64,000 bases of DNA, from NCBI GenBank assembly GCA_028287785.1, contig JAQBOZ010000018.1:1-64000 (forward strand). Direction: 5' to 3'. Shown here in pieces: positions 1 through 9,006 of the stretch. This DNA comes from Chlorobiota bacterium (lineage in GTDB: Bacteria; Bacteroidota; Ignavibacteria; OLB7). The notes beneath the pieces were generated by a model, which saw nothing but the letters and a program-made list of their open reading frames with translations, was not told the origin of the DNA and ran no database searches. Position numbers and translations under genes: made by a program. The number at the start of each line of letters is the position of its first letter. The stretch's first letter is position 1.

Positions 1-1317
1 GGGATCGGTCTTCACCGTGTTCACTTCCTGGCCGTCGGAGAGCTTGTCGTTATCGGTATCGGCCTTCAGCGGGTCGGTCGTGTAGGTCTTGACCTCATCG
101 CCATCCTTCAGCCCGTCGCCATCGGTATCCGCGGACTTCGGGTTGGTCTTGTAGCGATTCACTTCATCGCCATCGTTCAGCCCGTCGCCGTCGGTATCCA
201 TCGAGGTCGGGTTGGTGGAGTAGACGGTGATCTCCTGGCCGTCGGTCAGGCCGTCGCCATCGGTATCCGACTTGGTGGGATCGGTGCTGTACTTGTTCAC
301 CTCATCGCCGTCGGTCAGCTTGTCGCCGTCGGTGTCCGGGTTGTTCGGATCGGTCTTGCGCGCGATCTCATCGCCGTCCTTCAGGCCGTCGTTATCGGTA
401 TCCGGGTTGAGCGGCTTCGTGTTGTACTTCCTGATCTCGTCGAAATCGGTAAGGCCATCGCCATCGGTATCCGCCTTCTTGGGGTCGGTGTTGTAGGTAC
501 GGACCTCCTCGAAATCGGTAAGGCCGTCGCCATCGGTATCCGGGTTGCATGGGTCGGTGCCCAGCTTCCGCTCCTCGGAATCGGTAAGGCCGTCCTTGTC
601 GCAATCGAGCGAGCCGAAGATATAGTATCCCAGGCCGACCGTGAAGGTGGCGAAGGCATCCTTCGACGACGTTCCGGGGTCCTGATAATCATCCAGATAG
701 TCGGTCGGGGTGATATGGAACTGCCCCTTGGCGTTGAACGTGATATCATCGTTCAGGTAGATCTCCACGCCGGCACCCACCGGGAAGATCACCACGTTCT
801 TGTCGTACAGCGCAATCTGATTGTTCGGCAGCGCCACGTTGTGAAGGTTCTTCGGCTCGAAGTTCATAAGCCCGACACCCGCGAAGATAAAGGGGACAAG
901 CGCCTGATGCGGGGTGATGTTGTAGGAGATGATGCCGGAGTAGGTCTGCACCCGGATCGCGGCCTTTTCATCGCGCGCGATGTTCGGCGGCGGGCCGGGA
1001 TAGACATTGGCATCCGGAAGGCCGAAGTAGCCGGGATTGTTCTTCAGGTTGTCATCGCTGATCTTGTAGCGGAGCTGCGAGACACCGAACTGTGCGTGGA
1101 AGGAGATAAAGGGGATGATATTCCAGCGCAGGTAGATATCCCCACCTTGCCAGAACTGATTGTCGGTGAACGACCCCCAGTACTTGCTCAGACCGAAGTT
1201 CGCGCCGAATGCCACGCGTCCGGCCTCCGACTGCGCCAGCACTGATGAGCTGAAAAAGAACGCGCCCAGCACGGCAAGAACCGCGCTCGTAACAAACAAT
1301 CGTAGATGTCGCTTCAT
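1..1317 (-). CDS. Outer-membrane protein with thrombospondin type-3 repeats (C-terminus beyond window)
   Basis: The gene enters the window from its ATG at 1317 and runs off the left edge after 439 codons without a stop. It begins with a signal peptide (MKRHLRLFVTSAVLAVLGAF, ending near VLAQ). About 190 residues follow that look like a small outer-membrane beta-barrel, with alternating aromatic and hydrophobic strands. The rest is at least ten calcium-binding type-3 repeats of the form DTDGDGLTDxxEVxxYxTDPxxx. The next gene downstream of the repeat at 1.5 kb (1663-3549) has the same architecture plus an OmpA tail, so this one probably also ends in a peptidoglycan-binding domain; that part is not visible. 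Likely a structural envelope protein. The repeat class is certain, the exact role is not. Confidence 0.8.
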   Translation of the reverse strand, partial: MKRHLRLFVTSAVLAVLGAFFFSSSVLAQSEAGRVAFGANFGLSKYWGSFTDNQFWQGGDIYLRWNIIPFISFHAQFGVSQLRYKISDDNLKNNPGYFGLPDANVYPGPPPNIARDEKAAIRVQTYSGIISYNITPHQALVPFIFAGVGLMNFEPKNLHNVALPNNQIALYDKNVVIFPVGAGVEIYLNDDITFNAKGQFHITPTDYLDDYQDPGTSSKDAFATFTVGLGYYIFGSLDCDKDGLTDSEERKLGTDPCNPDTDGDGLTDFEEVRTYNTDPKKADTDGDGLTDFDEIRKYNTKPLNPDTDNDGLKDGDEIARKTDPNNPDTDGDKLTDGDEVNKYSTDPTKSDTDGDGLTDGQEITVYSTNPTSMDTDGDGLNDGDEVNRYKTNPKSADTDGDGLKDGDEVKTYTTDPLKADTDNDKLSDGQEVNTVKTDP

Positions 1318-1540
1318 GAAATACCTCTGAAAGAGATTGGCTGAGATGACCCGTCAAAAAAATCGGCTAGTGGAAGGCACCGTGGCATAGTTCCATAGTA
1401 CCGGAATCGGTCTAGCATTATCCGTGCCAATGGAAGGAAAGGAGGGGGTGCGCAAACATACGGATTATATGGCGGGGTCGGCAGTTACGATCGGTTATCC
1501 CGGCAGACTGTTGAAGGACGCCATCTGCGGCGTTGAACTT

Positions 1541-1598
1541 TCTTCAAGCCCCGGCCGGCGCAATCTCTGATGCGCGGGGCGATGCCCGCGCATGCCCC
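1541..1598. repeat. Dispersed GC-rich palindromic repeat, copy 1
   Basis: A TTCAAGCCCCGGCCGGCGCAAT core is followed by a perfect short hairpin ATGCGCGGG-GCG... CCCGCGCAT. The same unit recurs near 32.2, 42.2, 57.1 and 61.2 kb. It sits in the 345-base gap between two minus-strand outer-membrane protein genes. The rest of the gap (1318-1540) should hold the promoter of the upstream partial gene, but I recognise no clear box. Confidence 0.65.
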
Positions 1599-1602
1599 AT
1601 GA

Positions 1603-1640
1603 CAAAAAAGCGGGATCGCCCGTTATGAACGATCCCGCCT
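1603..1640 (-). terminator. Intrinsic terminator after the OmpA/TSP3 gene
   Basis: On the minus strand a perfect 9-bp stem (GCGGGATCG / CGATCCCGC, 1610-1618 with 1630-1638) is followed directly by a run of six T. It lies just past the stop of the 1663-3549 gene. Confidence 0.85.
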
Positions 1641-1662
1641 TACACCATGATCAGCGTCGAGC

Positions 1663-3549
1663 CTACTTGCAGGTCTGCTTTACAAGCGTGGTGATGCGCC
1701 GGTTCTGCCGCCGGATCTGCTCAAGCAGCGCCGGGGGGACGCTCCCCGGCTGGGGTTCCGGCACCCTGGGAAGCTGGCTGCCGTAGCCGACCGCGCCAAG
1801 GATCTTATCGGGGGCAACGCCGTTGTCGATCAGCCACTGCCGCACCCGGTTGGCGCGCCGCTCGGAAAGACGCTGGTTCAGCGCCGGGTTTCCCTCGGCG
1901 GAGGTATGCCCCTCCACCACCACGCCGATCTGATCGCACTGCTTGATATAGTTCAGCATGCGGCTCAGGTTCCTGGATGTTTCCGGCTGCGACAGATCGA
2001 AGTTATCGCTGTTGACTTTGAAATAGATGCCGGAGAAATCGGTGCGATCCCCCTCCTCGGCGGTCTCCGGAAGCCCCTTCAGCGGGCCGCTGTTCCGCAG
2101 ACGCTCGGAATAGTTCTTCGGTGCCATCCCTCTGGGGCATCCGTGATTGAGCGGATCGCCCTTGATGTTCGGGCACTCGTCATCGCCATCGATCACGCCG
2201 TCGCCATCGCTGTCCGGGTTGTTCGGATCGGTGAAGATCCTCGTCACCTCGACGCCATCGGAGAGCTTGTCCTTGTCGGTATCGGCTTCGCGCGGATCGG
2301 TCTTGTAGAGCCTGATCTCCTGGCCGTCCTTCAGCCCGTCGCCATCGGTATCGGCATTGAGCGGATTGGAATTATAGACGATCGCCTCGGCGCCATCGGT
2401 CAGCCCGTCGCCGTCGGTATCGCGGTTGTTGGGGCTGGTGTTGTACTTGTTCACCTCGTCGTAATCGCTCAGGTTATCGCCATCGGAGTCCGCGTTGTGC
2501 GGATCGGTCATATAGCGATTTACCTCGGCGGAGTCGCTCAGGCCATCGCCATCGCTGTCGTAGGGGGTGGCGCCGGGCATCGTGGTCTTCTCCGGCTGCT
2601 GATTATCGGCCTGCTGAGCGGATGTATCCATCGGCCGCGGCTCATCGCGCGGGGGCATTTCGCTTTCCGGCCGGCTGGTGGTATCGATCGGCGCGGAGGA
2701 GGTATCGGGCGGCTGATTCTGTCGGGGGCGTTCATCCCGCACCGGAGGCGGCGGCTGCATCGGCTGATCCGGCTCCGGGTGATAGAGCGTCATCGTGACG
2801 CCGAGCGAGAGGGTCATGAAATAATCGGGTGGGGTATCCACGTTTCCGGGGCCGGTCTGCGTGGAGCCTATCTCGCCGCTCTCATAATCCAGGAAGTGAG
2901 CGTAGCCGTCCAGATAGTCGGTGGAATTCACATAGAACAGCCCCTGCGCGTAGAGCCCGAAGCGATCGCTGAAGTGATATTCAAGCCCCCCTCCAACCGG
3001 CATCACCATCACCGTGTGCTCGTAATCCCCGGTGATGTTGGTCGGGATCTCCTGGGACTTGTCGTTGGTCACCTTGAAGTTGATCAGCCCCAGGCCAAGC
3101 GTGAAATAGGGAACCAGCCGCGCGTCCGGGTTGAAATGGCTTCTGGCGAAGAGGAAATACTTGTTGATTCTGATGTGGTTCTTGTCGGTCAGCGCCACCG
3201 TATCGTTCGGGTAGGTGGTTCCCCCCACCGGGCCGAAGAAGTGAGCCGCATAGCGGCGACGGTTGTAGTCGCTGATGCCGTAATCGAGCTGTGTAAGCCC
3301 GAACACCCCCACCAGTGAAAACTGCGGCGCGAAATCGTAGCGGATGGTTCCGCTCAGATCGGTCCCGAATGAGGGAGCCAGCGAACCCTGATACTGGAAG
3401 CTGTTGAACTCCCCGACATACATGCCGGTTCCGAACTCAGCGCCGATACTGACGGCTCCCGGTATCACCTGCGCCGGCGCGGTGGTTGCCACCAGCAGCG
3501 CGAGAAGAGATGCGGAAAGCAGAGGGCAGACCTTAAACGCTGCTCGCAT
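1663..3549 (-). CDS. OmpA-family outer-membrane protein with thrombospondin type-3 repeats
   Basis: 628 residues. A signal peptide (cleavage near TAPAQ, residue 26) is followed by a barrel-like domain to about residue 250. A proline-rich linker (about 260-330) leads into seven or so DSDGDGLSDxxEV calcium-binding repeats (330-450). The C-terminal OmpA domain (about 505-628) carries the peptidoglycan-binding pattern VVVEGHTSAEGNPALNQRLS followed by ERRANRVRQWL. It probably anchors the outer membrane to peptidoglycan. It is paralogous to the partial gene at the left edge, so the two are a tandem pair. A strong terminator follows it. Confidence 0.88.
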   Translation of the reverse strand: MRAAFKVCPLLSASLLALLVATTAPAQVIPGAVSIGAEFGTGMYVGEFNSFQYQGSLAPSFGTDLSGTIRYDFAPQFSLVGVFGLTQLDYGISDYNRRRYAAHFFGPVGGTTYPNDTVALTDKNHIRINKYFLFARSHFNPDARLVPYFTLGLGLINFKVTNDKSQEIPTNITGDYEHTVMVMPVGGGLEYHFSDRFGLYAQGLFYVNSTDYLDGYAHFLDYESGEIGSTQTGPGNVDTPPDYFMTLSLGVTMTLYHPEPDQPMQPPPPVRDERPRQNQPPDTSSAPIDTTSRPESEMPPRDEPRPMDTSAQQADNQQPEKTTMPGATPYDSDGDGLSDSAEVNRYMTDPHNADSDGDNLSDYDEVNKYNTSPNNRDTDGDGLTDGAEAIVYNSNPLNADTDGDGLKDGQEIRLYKTDPREADTDKDKLSDGVEVTRIFTDPNNPDSDGDGVIDGDDECPNIKGDPLNHGCPRGMAPKNYSERLRNSGPLKGLPETAEEGDRTDFSGIYFKVNSDNFDLSQPETSRNLSRMLNYIKQCDQIGVVVEGHTSAEGNPALNQRLSERRANRVRQWLIDNGVAPDKILGAVGYGSQLPRVPEPQPGSVPPALLEQIRRQNRRITTLVKQTCK

Positions 3550-3868
3550 AATAAAGAGTTAAGAGTGGATTCCATCCCATGCCGGGCAGATGACGCGGTC
3601 CCGATCGGTCCCGATGGCGGATTAGCCGACCTTCCCGCATCAAACGATACTGCCGGTCCGCGGGCGAAGCCCTCTGTTCATCACCTGCTCCGGAGTACGG
3701 GCGGGGTGCGCCTGGCGGATGGCCTGTGCAGAAGAGAAAACTCCCCGGCACTCCACTATGTTACAACGAAGTCCCGATACAAAAAACGCCCGACTTCGGT
3801 ACCCCGTGAGTTTACCGAAATCGGGCGCGAAACTATCGACGGAAGGAGTCCCCCGCTTGGCCTGAATA
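3550..3868. other. Intergenic region between tmk and the OmpA/TSP3 gene
   Basis: 319 bases without a supported gene. They hold the tmk terminator at 3779-3827 and presumably the promoter of the OmpA/TSP3 gene. The open frames here show no family features and look like chance frames. Confidence 0.5.
3779..3827 (-). terminator. Intrinsic terminator after tmk
   Basis: Minus-strand hairpin CGCCCGATTTCGGT / ACCGAAGTCGGGCG with one mismatch, followed by TTTTTT (the plus strand shows AAAAAA at 3781-3786). Confidence 0.85.
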
Positions 3869-4567
3869 TCAGAGGCCGACCGTATCGACCTCCATCGCCT
3901 CCAGGCTCCGGTTCATCACAAGCCCGTCGCCGCCGACATAGCTGCTGAGCAGCGGGAGCTTTTCCATCACCAGACGCCAGATCGTCATATGAACATCCGT
4001 TGGCGACTTCGATCCATCGATCACGTAGAAGCGGCCTCCATCCTGCTGTGCCAGGCTCTTGTAGCCGTTGATCACGCGCTCGTAGAACCGGACGCCGCTC
4101 TCCTCCATCCTGTCCCGGTCGGCCGCCAGGCGATCCTTGCAGCGCTCGAATGCCAGCTCCGGGGTGATATCGATGAAGAACGTCATATCGGGGACCAGAT
4201 CCTGCGTGGCGATACGATTGATATGGGTGATATCTTCCAGCGGAAGCTGCCGTCCATATCCCTGGTAGGCCACGGTGGAATCATAGAACCGATCGCATAT
4301 CACGACCTTGTCGTGATCGAGCGCCGGAAGGATGACCTCGCCAACCAACTGGGCGCGGCTTGCGGCGAACAGAAGCAGTTCCGTCCGCTCGTTCATCTCC
4401 GAGAACTCCTTGTCGAGAAGAATCTCGCGAATATGTTCCGACAGCCGGGTGTTGCCGGGTTCACGTAGCCGAAGTACCTCTCGTCCTGATTGCTCCAGTT
4501 GCTCGGCCAGCAGGCGGACCTGAGTCGACTTGCCACAGCAGTCGATACCCTCAAATGTTATAAACAT
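3869..4567 (-). CDS. tmk: Thymidylate kinase
   Basis: 232 residues. Phosphorylates dTMP to dTDP with ATP in the cytoplasm, an essential step of dTTP synthesis. The N-terminus has the P-loop FEGIDCCGKST (residues 4-14). It is followed by a REPGNTRLSEHIREILL segment (family form REPGGTxxGExIRxxLL), the DRFYDSTVAYQGYGR motif near residue 92 that binds dTMP, and a lid region (DRLAADRDRMEE). The length is slightly above the usual 205-215 because of a C-terminal extension of about 20 residues. It stands alone with its own terminator; a divergent promoter region separates it from the lipoprotein gene at 4792. Confidence 0.93.
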   Translation of the reverse strand: MFITFEGIDCCGKSTQVRLLAEQLEQSGREVLRLREPGNTRLSEHIREILLDKEFSEMNERTELLLFAASRAQLVGEVILPALDHDKVVICDRFYDSTVAYQGYGRQLPLEDITHINRIATQDLVPDMTFFIDITPELAFERCKDRLAADRDRMEESGVRFYERVINGYKSLAQQDGGRFYVIDGSKSPTDVHMTIWRLVMEKLPLLSSYVGGDGLVMNRSLEAMEVDTVGL

Positions 4568-4791
4568 AGGCGCTGCTCCAATTTACAGTGAGACAAATAG
4601 GGAAGATATCATAGCTTCTATCGATACGTCCCTGGGAAAGGGAAGAAGGGAAGGCGGAGAGTTGGAAACGAAGGGAAACCGGGCCACGCTTGTCGGCATC
4701 CGATAACCTCTCGTCTCTCGAAGTGGGTTCCGATCAGTCATTGAGGGAAAATAGATCCCCTGCCGACCAAAGTCAAACGCAGAATATCGTT

Positions 4792-5631
4792 ATGATGAAT
4801 TTGGCTCAAAAAGCTATCCTCACACTCTGTTTTTTTACAATCGTCGCCATCCTCCCCATGGCCATGGGATGCTCCCATTCAAGGAGCGCCGAACGCGAAC
4901 GGGAGCGATATGAGGGGCGTGGCGAGGAGGAGGAAGAGGAGAATGAGAACGCCCGCCCGGTTCCCCCCCAGCCGTGGGGCGGCGGGATTGTCGTGGAACC
5001 GCTGGAGGGAGGCTCCGACACGGTCAGCTTCCATATCGGCTCGCCGATGTTTCTGAGGATGCGTATCACCGCCGATCGCGCGTGCGGGCCGTTCAACGGC
5101 ACACCGTTCTATTTCGACGCGGCCGGAGCGCAGCTCGGGTGGGGCTTCGAGGAAGTGGCGGACTCCCTTCTGTTCCCCCGGAAGCCGGGATCGTGCGATC
5201 GCATGCTGATGCTCTCGTCGGAGAACTCCAACCGGATCGCCGAAGGGGTGTATACGTTCAAGGTGCTGATCTTCATCGATGCCGAATCGCGCCTGTATTC
5301 CGATACGATCGTCGTCCGCGCGGTCCGCTCGAACCAGGGCGCCGATACCCTTTCCTACGCCCGGTTCCTCCAGGAGCAGATCGCGCGGCGCAGCCCGATG
5401 CTGAACGACCCCGAGACAATCCACGCCCTGTTTGCCGACGGGACCCCGAAGAGCGCCGAATCGGAGGTTTACAGAGGGGTGATACTCTATCGCGGCGGGG
5501 ATTACGCCGGCGCCGGCGCGGCGCTCCTGGCCTCGGAGGAGATCGAGCGGAAACGTGGCGCGCCTCTTACGCGGGGAGCCGCCGCCGCGCGCGATGCGCT
5601 GGCCCTCCTGATGGCCGGGCTGGGACGCTGA
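4792..5631 (+). CDS. Lipoprotein of unknown function
   Basis: An ATG at 4690 is possible, but the signal sequence MMNLAQKAILTLCFFTIVAI with lipobox MAMGC starts at the ATG at 4792, so that start is chosen (279 residues). After the lipobox comes a very charged stretch (RERERYEGRGEEEEEENENA), then a beta-rich domain and a helical C-terminal third with an alanine-rich pattern that could be a degenerate tetratricopeptide. I do not recognise the family. Probably attached to a membrane facing the periplasm or cell surface. Confidence 0.72.
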   Translation: MMNLAQKAILTLCFFTIVAILPMAMGCSHSRSAERERERYEGRGEEEEEENENARPVPPQPWGGGIVVEPLEGGSDTVSFHIGSPMFLRMRITADRACGPFNGTPFYFDAAGAQLGWGFEEVADSLLFPRKPGSCDRMLMLSSENSNRIAEGVYTFKVLIFIDAESRLYSDTIVVRAVRSNQGADTLSYARFLQEQIARRSPMLNDPETIHALFADGTPKSAESEVYRGVILYRGGDYAGAGAALLASEEIERKRGAPLTRGAAAARDALALLMAGLGR

Positions 5632-5724
5632 TGCGGAAGTATTCTGTAACCGCCGGCTGTCATCAATTCATGGCAACGCCCGCATTTGCTTCGCCGGTCC
5701 CGGCTGAATGAATAGCTTTGCACG

Positions 5725-6036
5725 ATGAGTCATCGCTATGAGTTTATCGCCGATGCGCGCGACGGCGCCATCCGGCTCCCGGATGAGATATCCGCGCGGC
5801 TCCGCCTGAAGGGGATCGACCGCGTTCGCGTGGTGGTTGTCTCCGTTGGCGAGGACGAGGGGGAGCTTGCCGCGCGCGGCATCGGCTCCGGGCTGATCGA
5901 TCGCGTTGCGGAGGTGCAGCGCTTCGATCGCGATGTGGCAACGGTGGTGCTCCGCGGAGAGGGGGCGGCGCTTGGGACCGACCTCGGCAAACGCCTCCAG
6001 CTCCAGGCCGGCGGAACCGCGGAGCCGAGCCTGTGA
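5725..6036 (+). CDS. Putative antitoxin of a PIN-type toxin-antitoxin pair
   Basis: 103 residues. The first 35 residues (HRYEFIADARDGAIRLPDEI, then SARLRLKGIDRVRVVVV) look like an AbrB/SpoVT-type swapped-hairpin DNA-binding segment that starts by naming a strand and ends in a valine-rich strand. The family is not certain. Its stop overlaps the GTG start of the PIN protein by 4 bases, the usual arrangement of antitoxin before toxin. By analogy with VapBC it would bind and neutralise the toxin and repress the operon. A TAGCTTTG box at 5713-5720 close to the ATG resembles the Bacteroidota -7 element and would give a nearly leaderless mRNA. Confidence 0.6.
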   Translation: MSHRYEFIADARDGAIRLPDEISARLRLKGIDRVRVVVVSVGEDEGELAARGIGSGLIDRVAEVQRFDRDVATVVLRGEGAALGTDLGKRLQLQAGGTAEPSL

Positions 6037-6473
6037 ACGGGCTGCTGATCGAAACCGATCTCCTTATCGACTTCCTCCTGACGCCTCACGATGAAGCATC
6101 CCTTTTCAGACGGCTCTTGGAGCTTACCCCCTGCTATAGTACCTTTCTGAATGCCGCTGAATTATATGGCGCCGCCCGCTCCGATGAAGAGCGGAGAATG
6201 GTGGATCGTCCCCTCTTCGGATTGAAGATTCTGGGGGCGAGCAGCCGCTATGCTAAAACAATAGGGTCGGTTCTTTCGTCAGAAGGGATTGGTGGCGATC
6301 ACAGGATCGCGATCATCGCGGGGATGGCTATCGAATCAAGCCTTCCGGTGATCACCGAGCGGCATTTCGAGATATACGCGGGCATCCCCGGCCTGGATGT
6401 CATCAGGGCCTCGGTCCTCCGCCAGTCCGCCGATCGCGAGGCGCTGAAGAGCCTTCTCGCTCCCCATCTGTAA
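6033..6473 (+). CDS. PIN-domain (VapC-like) ribonuclease toxin
   Basis: 146 residues, GTG start overlapping the upstream stop. PIN hallmarks seen: the first acidic residue in LIETDLLIDFL (Asp9), a Glu in NAAELYGAA, a third Asp in GGDHRIAIIAG, and the end pattern ITERHFEIYAGIPGLDVI. In that last element most family members have TxNxxHF; here Glu replaces the Asn/Asp. VapC-type proteins cleave tRNA or rRNA using Mg2+ held by these acidic residues. Expected to be held inactive by the 5725-6036 product. Confidence 0.78.
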   Translation: MNGLLIETDLLIDFLLTPHDEASLFRRLLELTPCYSTFLNAAELYGAARSDEERRMVDRPLFGLKILGASSRYAKTIGSVLSSEGIGGDHRIAIIAGMAIESSLPVITERHFEIYAGIPGLDVIRASVLRQSADREALKSLLAPHL

Positions 6474-6804
6474 CGAGGCCCCCCATGCATCGTGTAAGAG
6501 CCCATACCAGAAAGCCCGAAGGGAAATACTTCCACGGGCCGGCGGTCCATTCCGTCATGGGCTCCGGGGAAATCGGCACATCTATCGGCGTTCCCACGCA
6601 TTGTTCCCGGCGATGATATCGGCGGATATCCCGTCCATTGCAACTTTTTCGATCGCGATTCGGTTTTCCTGACAGCTTCCGGTACCATGGGCCATCGGCC
6701 CGAAGCCTTTCCAGGGCACATCGTGGAAGCTCATTCAGATCCCGTCCGAACGCTTTCCAGGCAGACATAGTTAATTCTTTGGAATCATTTGTTGAGGTGT
6801 TCCC
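6474..6804 (+). other. Intergenic region upstream of rpoD
   Basis: 331 bases with no supported gene. A 44-codon frame from an ATG at 6484 and a minus-strand frame show no family features. The rpoD promoter should lie here; the AT-rich stretch TAGTTAATTCTTTGG just before 6790 is the best place to look. Confidence 0.4.
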
Positions 6805-7668
6805 GTGCGGATTACGAAACAGTATACGAACCGCGAGAGCCAGTCGCTCGATCGCTACCTGCAGGAGATCGGCAAGGTCGAGCTGCTGACTCCGGAAATG
6901 GAGATCGAGCTGGCCAAGCGTATCAAACGTGGCGGGTCCGATGGCGATCGCGCGCTTGAGCAGCTTACCAAGGCCAACCTCCGATTCGTCGTCTCGGTGG
7001 CGAAACAGTATCAGAACCAGGGGCTTTCGCTCGGCGATCTTATCAACGAGGGGAATCTGGGACTGATCAAGGCGGCCAAGCGCTTCGATGAAACGCGAGG
7101 CTTCAAGTTCATCTCGTACGCCGTGTGGTGGATCCGCCAGTCGATCCTCCAGGCACTCGCGGAGCAGTCCCGTATCGTCCGTCTGCCGCTCAACCGCGTT
7201 GGCGCGTTGAACAAGATCGGCAAGAAGTTCTCGGAGCTGGAGCAGCAGTTCGAGCGCGAGCCGACCGCCGCGGAGCTTGCGGAGGAGCTTGACATGACGA
7301 TGTCCGAGGTCTCGGATACCATCAAGATCTCCGGCCGCCATCTCTCGGTCGATGCCCCGTTCGCCCAGGGCGAGGACAACCGCCTGCTCGATGTTCTCAC
7401 CAACGAGTCGCAGCCCGCACCGGATATGGGGCTGATGTCGGAGTCGTTGAAGATCGAAGTGCGCCGCGCGCTTTCCACCCTCTCGGATCGTGAGGCGGAG
7501 GTGATCAGGCTCTATTTCGGCCTCGATCGCGAGCACTCGCTGACGCTTGAGGAGATCGGCGAGCGGTTCCAGCTTACCCGCGAGCGCGTCCGGCAGATCA
7601 AGGAGAAGGCGATCCGCCGTCTCCGCCATACGTCCCGTTCCAAGGCGCTCCGCGCCTATCTGGGCTGA
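6805..7668 (+). CDS. rpoD: Primary sigma factor RpoD/SigA (short form)
   Basis: 287 residues, GTG start at 6805. Directs RNA polymerase to housekeeping promoters. Region 1.2 begins at residue 10 ([20 protein letters not shown]), so region 1.1 and the non-conserved insert are absent, as in Bacteroidota and Chlorobi. Regions 2.1-2.4 follow ([20 protein letters not shown], then [15 protein letters not shown]). Region 3 and region 4 follow, the latter with the helix-turn-helix [20 protein letters not shown] and a KAIRRLRH end. It stands alone, followed by a hairpin. Confidence 0.96.
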   Translation: MRITKQYTNRESQSLDRYLQEIGKVELLTPEMEIELAKRIKRGGSDGDRALEQLTKANLRFVVSVAKQYQNQGLSLGDLINEGNLGLIKAAKRFDETRGFKFISYAVWWIRQSILQALAEQSRIVRLPLNRVGALNKIGKKFSELEQQFEREPTAAELAEELDMTMSEVSDTIKISGRHLSVDAPFAQGEDNRLLDVLTNESQPAPDMGLMSESLKIEVRRALSTLSDREAEVIRLYFGLDREHSLTLEEIGERFQLTRERVRQIKEKAIRRLRHTSRSKALRAYLG

Positions 7669-7700
7669 CAGGCGTCGGTCGCGCGAAGTTTTTCTCTCTC

Positions 7701-7731
7701 GAAGCCCCGGTGAATCGCTCGCCGGGGCTTC
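7701..7731 (+). terminator. Hairpin after rpoD
   Basis: Perfect 10-bp stem GAAGCCCCGG / CCGGGGCTTC. The tail GTTCGTTCG has few T, so termination may be inefficient. Confidence 0.6.
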
Positions 7732-7891
7732 GTTCGTTCGGCGCCATCCCGCTGCCGGGATCGCCCCGTCATCAACCGTAACGGGTCGCCGGGTTCCATG
7801 ACGGCGGCGGTATCCGTATTTTGCGCGACTGACCGACCGCCGACCGCAGCATGGCGGCGCGGCATTCTCCTTCAACAAGTTCCTCCCGTCG

Positions 7892-8902
7892 ATGACCATC
7901 TCCGAACCCCGCGTCAGCTCGCTCCTCGACAACTTCCACGGACGGCGCATCGCCATCATCGGCGATATCATGCTGGACCGCTACTATCGTGGAACGGTGT
8001 CGCGCATATCGCCGGAAGCCCCGGTGCCGATCGTGGAGATCGAGGAGGAATCGGAATATCCCGGAGGGGCAGCCAATGTGGCCTACAACATGGTGACGCT
8101 CGGCGCCCGTCCGCTTCTGCTCGGCGTGGCCGGGGAGGATCAGCCGGGAGAGCAACTGCGATCGCTTCTGCGCGAGCTTGGCATCGGCGACGACGGCATT
8201 CTGGCGGACGCCGGACGGCCGACCACGGTGAAGACCAGGGTGATCGCCGCCAGCCAGCATATCGTCCGCGTGGACCGGGAGAAGAAGGGCGCGGTGGACC
8301 CGGCGGTGCTGAAACGGCTGCTGGAAAGGCTCGCGGAGAGCATCGGGGAGATCGACGCGCTGATTCTTCAGGATTACAACAAGGGGGTGATCACCCGCGA
8401 GCTGATCCCCGAGGTGATCGATCTGGCGCGCCGCCACGGGGTTCCGGTCCACGTCGATCCGAAATTCCACAACTTCTTCGAGTACCGGAACGCCACAGTC
8501 TTCAAGCCGAACCGGAAGGAGGCGGAGGACGCATTGCAGCGGAAGCTGGCCTCCCCCGCCGAACGCTCCGCCGGCATCGAGGAGCTGATGGCCCGCCTCG
8601 CCTGCGATTACGTGATCCTGACGCTCGGCTCCGAGGGGATGCTCCTGGTGCATCGCGATGAGGACCCTCTGCTGGTCCCGACCAGGGCAATCCAGGTGGC
8701 CGATGTCTCCGGCGCCGGCGATACGGTGATTGCCACGCTCGCCGCCGCGTATGCCGCCGGAGCCACCATGCAGGAGGCGGTGGTGATCGCCAACCACGCG
8801 GCGGGCATCGTCTGCGAGCAGATCGGCACGGTGCCGGTGAAGCACGAGCAGCTTCTGGGAACGCTTCTCGATGACTGCCGGAGAGTCACATCGGAGCCGT
8901 GA
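7892..8902 (+). CDS. hldA: D-glycero-beta-D-manno-heptose-7-phosphate kinase
   Basis: 336 residues of the PfkB/ribokinase fold. Phosphorylates heptose 7-phosphate at C1 in the synthesis of ADP-heptose for lipopolysaccharide. Visible are the N-terminal strand with GDIMLDRYYRG, the substrate-binding PGGAANVAYN, the VHVDPK strand, FKPNRKEAE, and the C-terminal signature DVSGAGDTVIATLA with the catalytic Asp. The adenylyltransferase half of Escherichia coli HldE is not fused here. It is encoded by the next gene, separated by 104 bases that contain a perfect palindrome. Confidence 0.92.
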   Translation: MTISEPRVSSLLDNFHGRRIAIIGDIMLDRYYRGTVSRISPEAPVPIVEIEEESEYPGGAANVAYNMVTLGARPLLLGVAGEDQPGEQLRSLLRELGIGDDGILADAGRPTTVKTRVIAASQHIVRVDREKKGAVDPAVLKRLLERLAESIGEIDALILQDYNKGVITRELIPEVIDLARRHGVPVHVDPKFHNFFEYRNATVFKPNRKEAEDALQRKLASPAERSAGIEELMARLACDYVILTLGSEGMLLVHRDEDPLLVPTRAIQVADVSGAGDTVIATLAAAYAAGATMQEAVVIANHAAGIVCEQIGTVPVKHEQLLGTLLDDCRRVTSEP

Positions 8903-8939
8903 AGCTGTCTTTATCGTATTGTTAGCGCGTTATTGTCGG

Positions 8940-8968
8940 GTCGGGGCGGGTTTGAAACCCGCCCCGAC
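8940..8968. repeat. Perfect 29-base palindrome between hldA and hldC
   Basis: GTCGGGGCGGGTTT and AAACCCGCCCCGAC flank a single G. As RNA this gives a stem of up to 14 bp. There is no T run on either strand. It may attenuate read-through between the two heptose genes or be a mobile palindrome. Confidence 0.7.
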
Positions 8969-9006
8969 GCCCCGACTGTAAATCACATTCAAGCAGGGAC
9001 ATCACG

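Noticed and set aside
1..560. Regularly spaced CATCGGTATC repeats resembling a CRISPR array
   Set aside because: The period matches a protein repeat of about 23 residues and the frame is open throughout, encoding DTDGDGLTD thrombospondin type-3 repeats. No cas genes are present.
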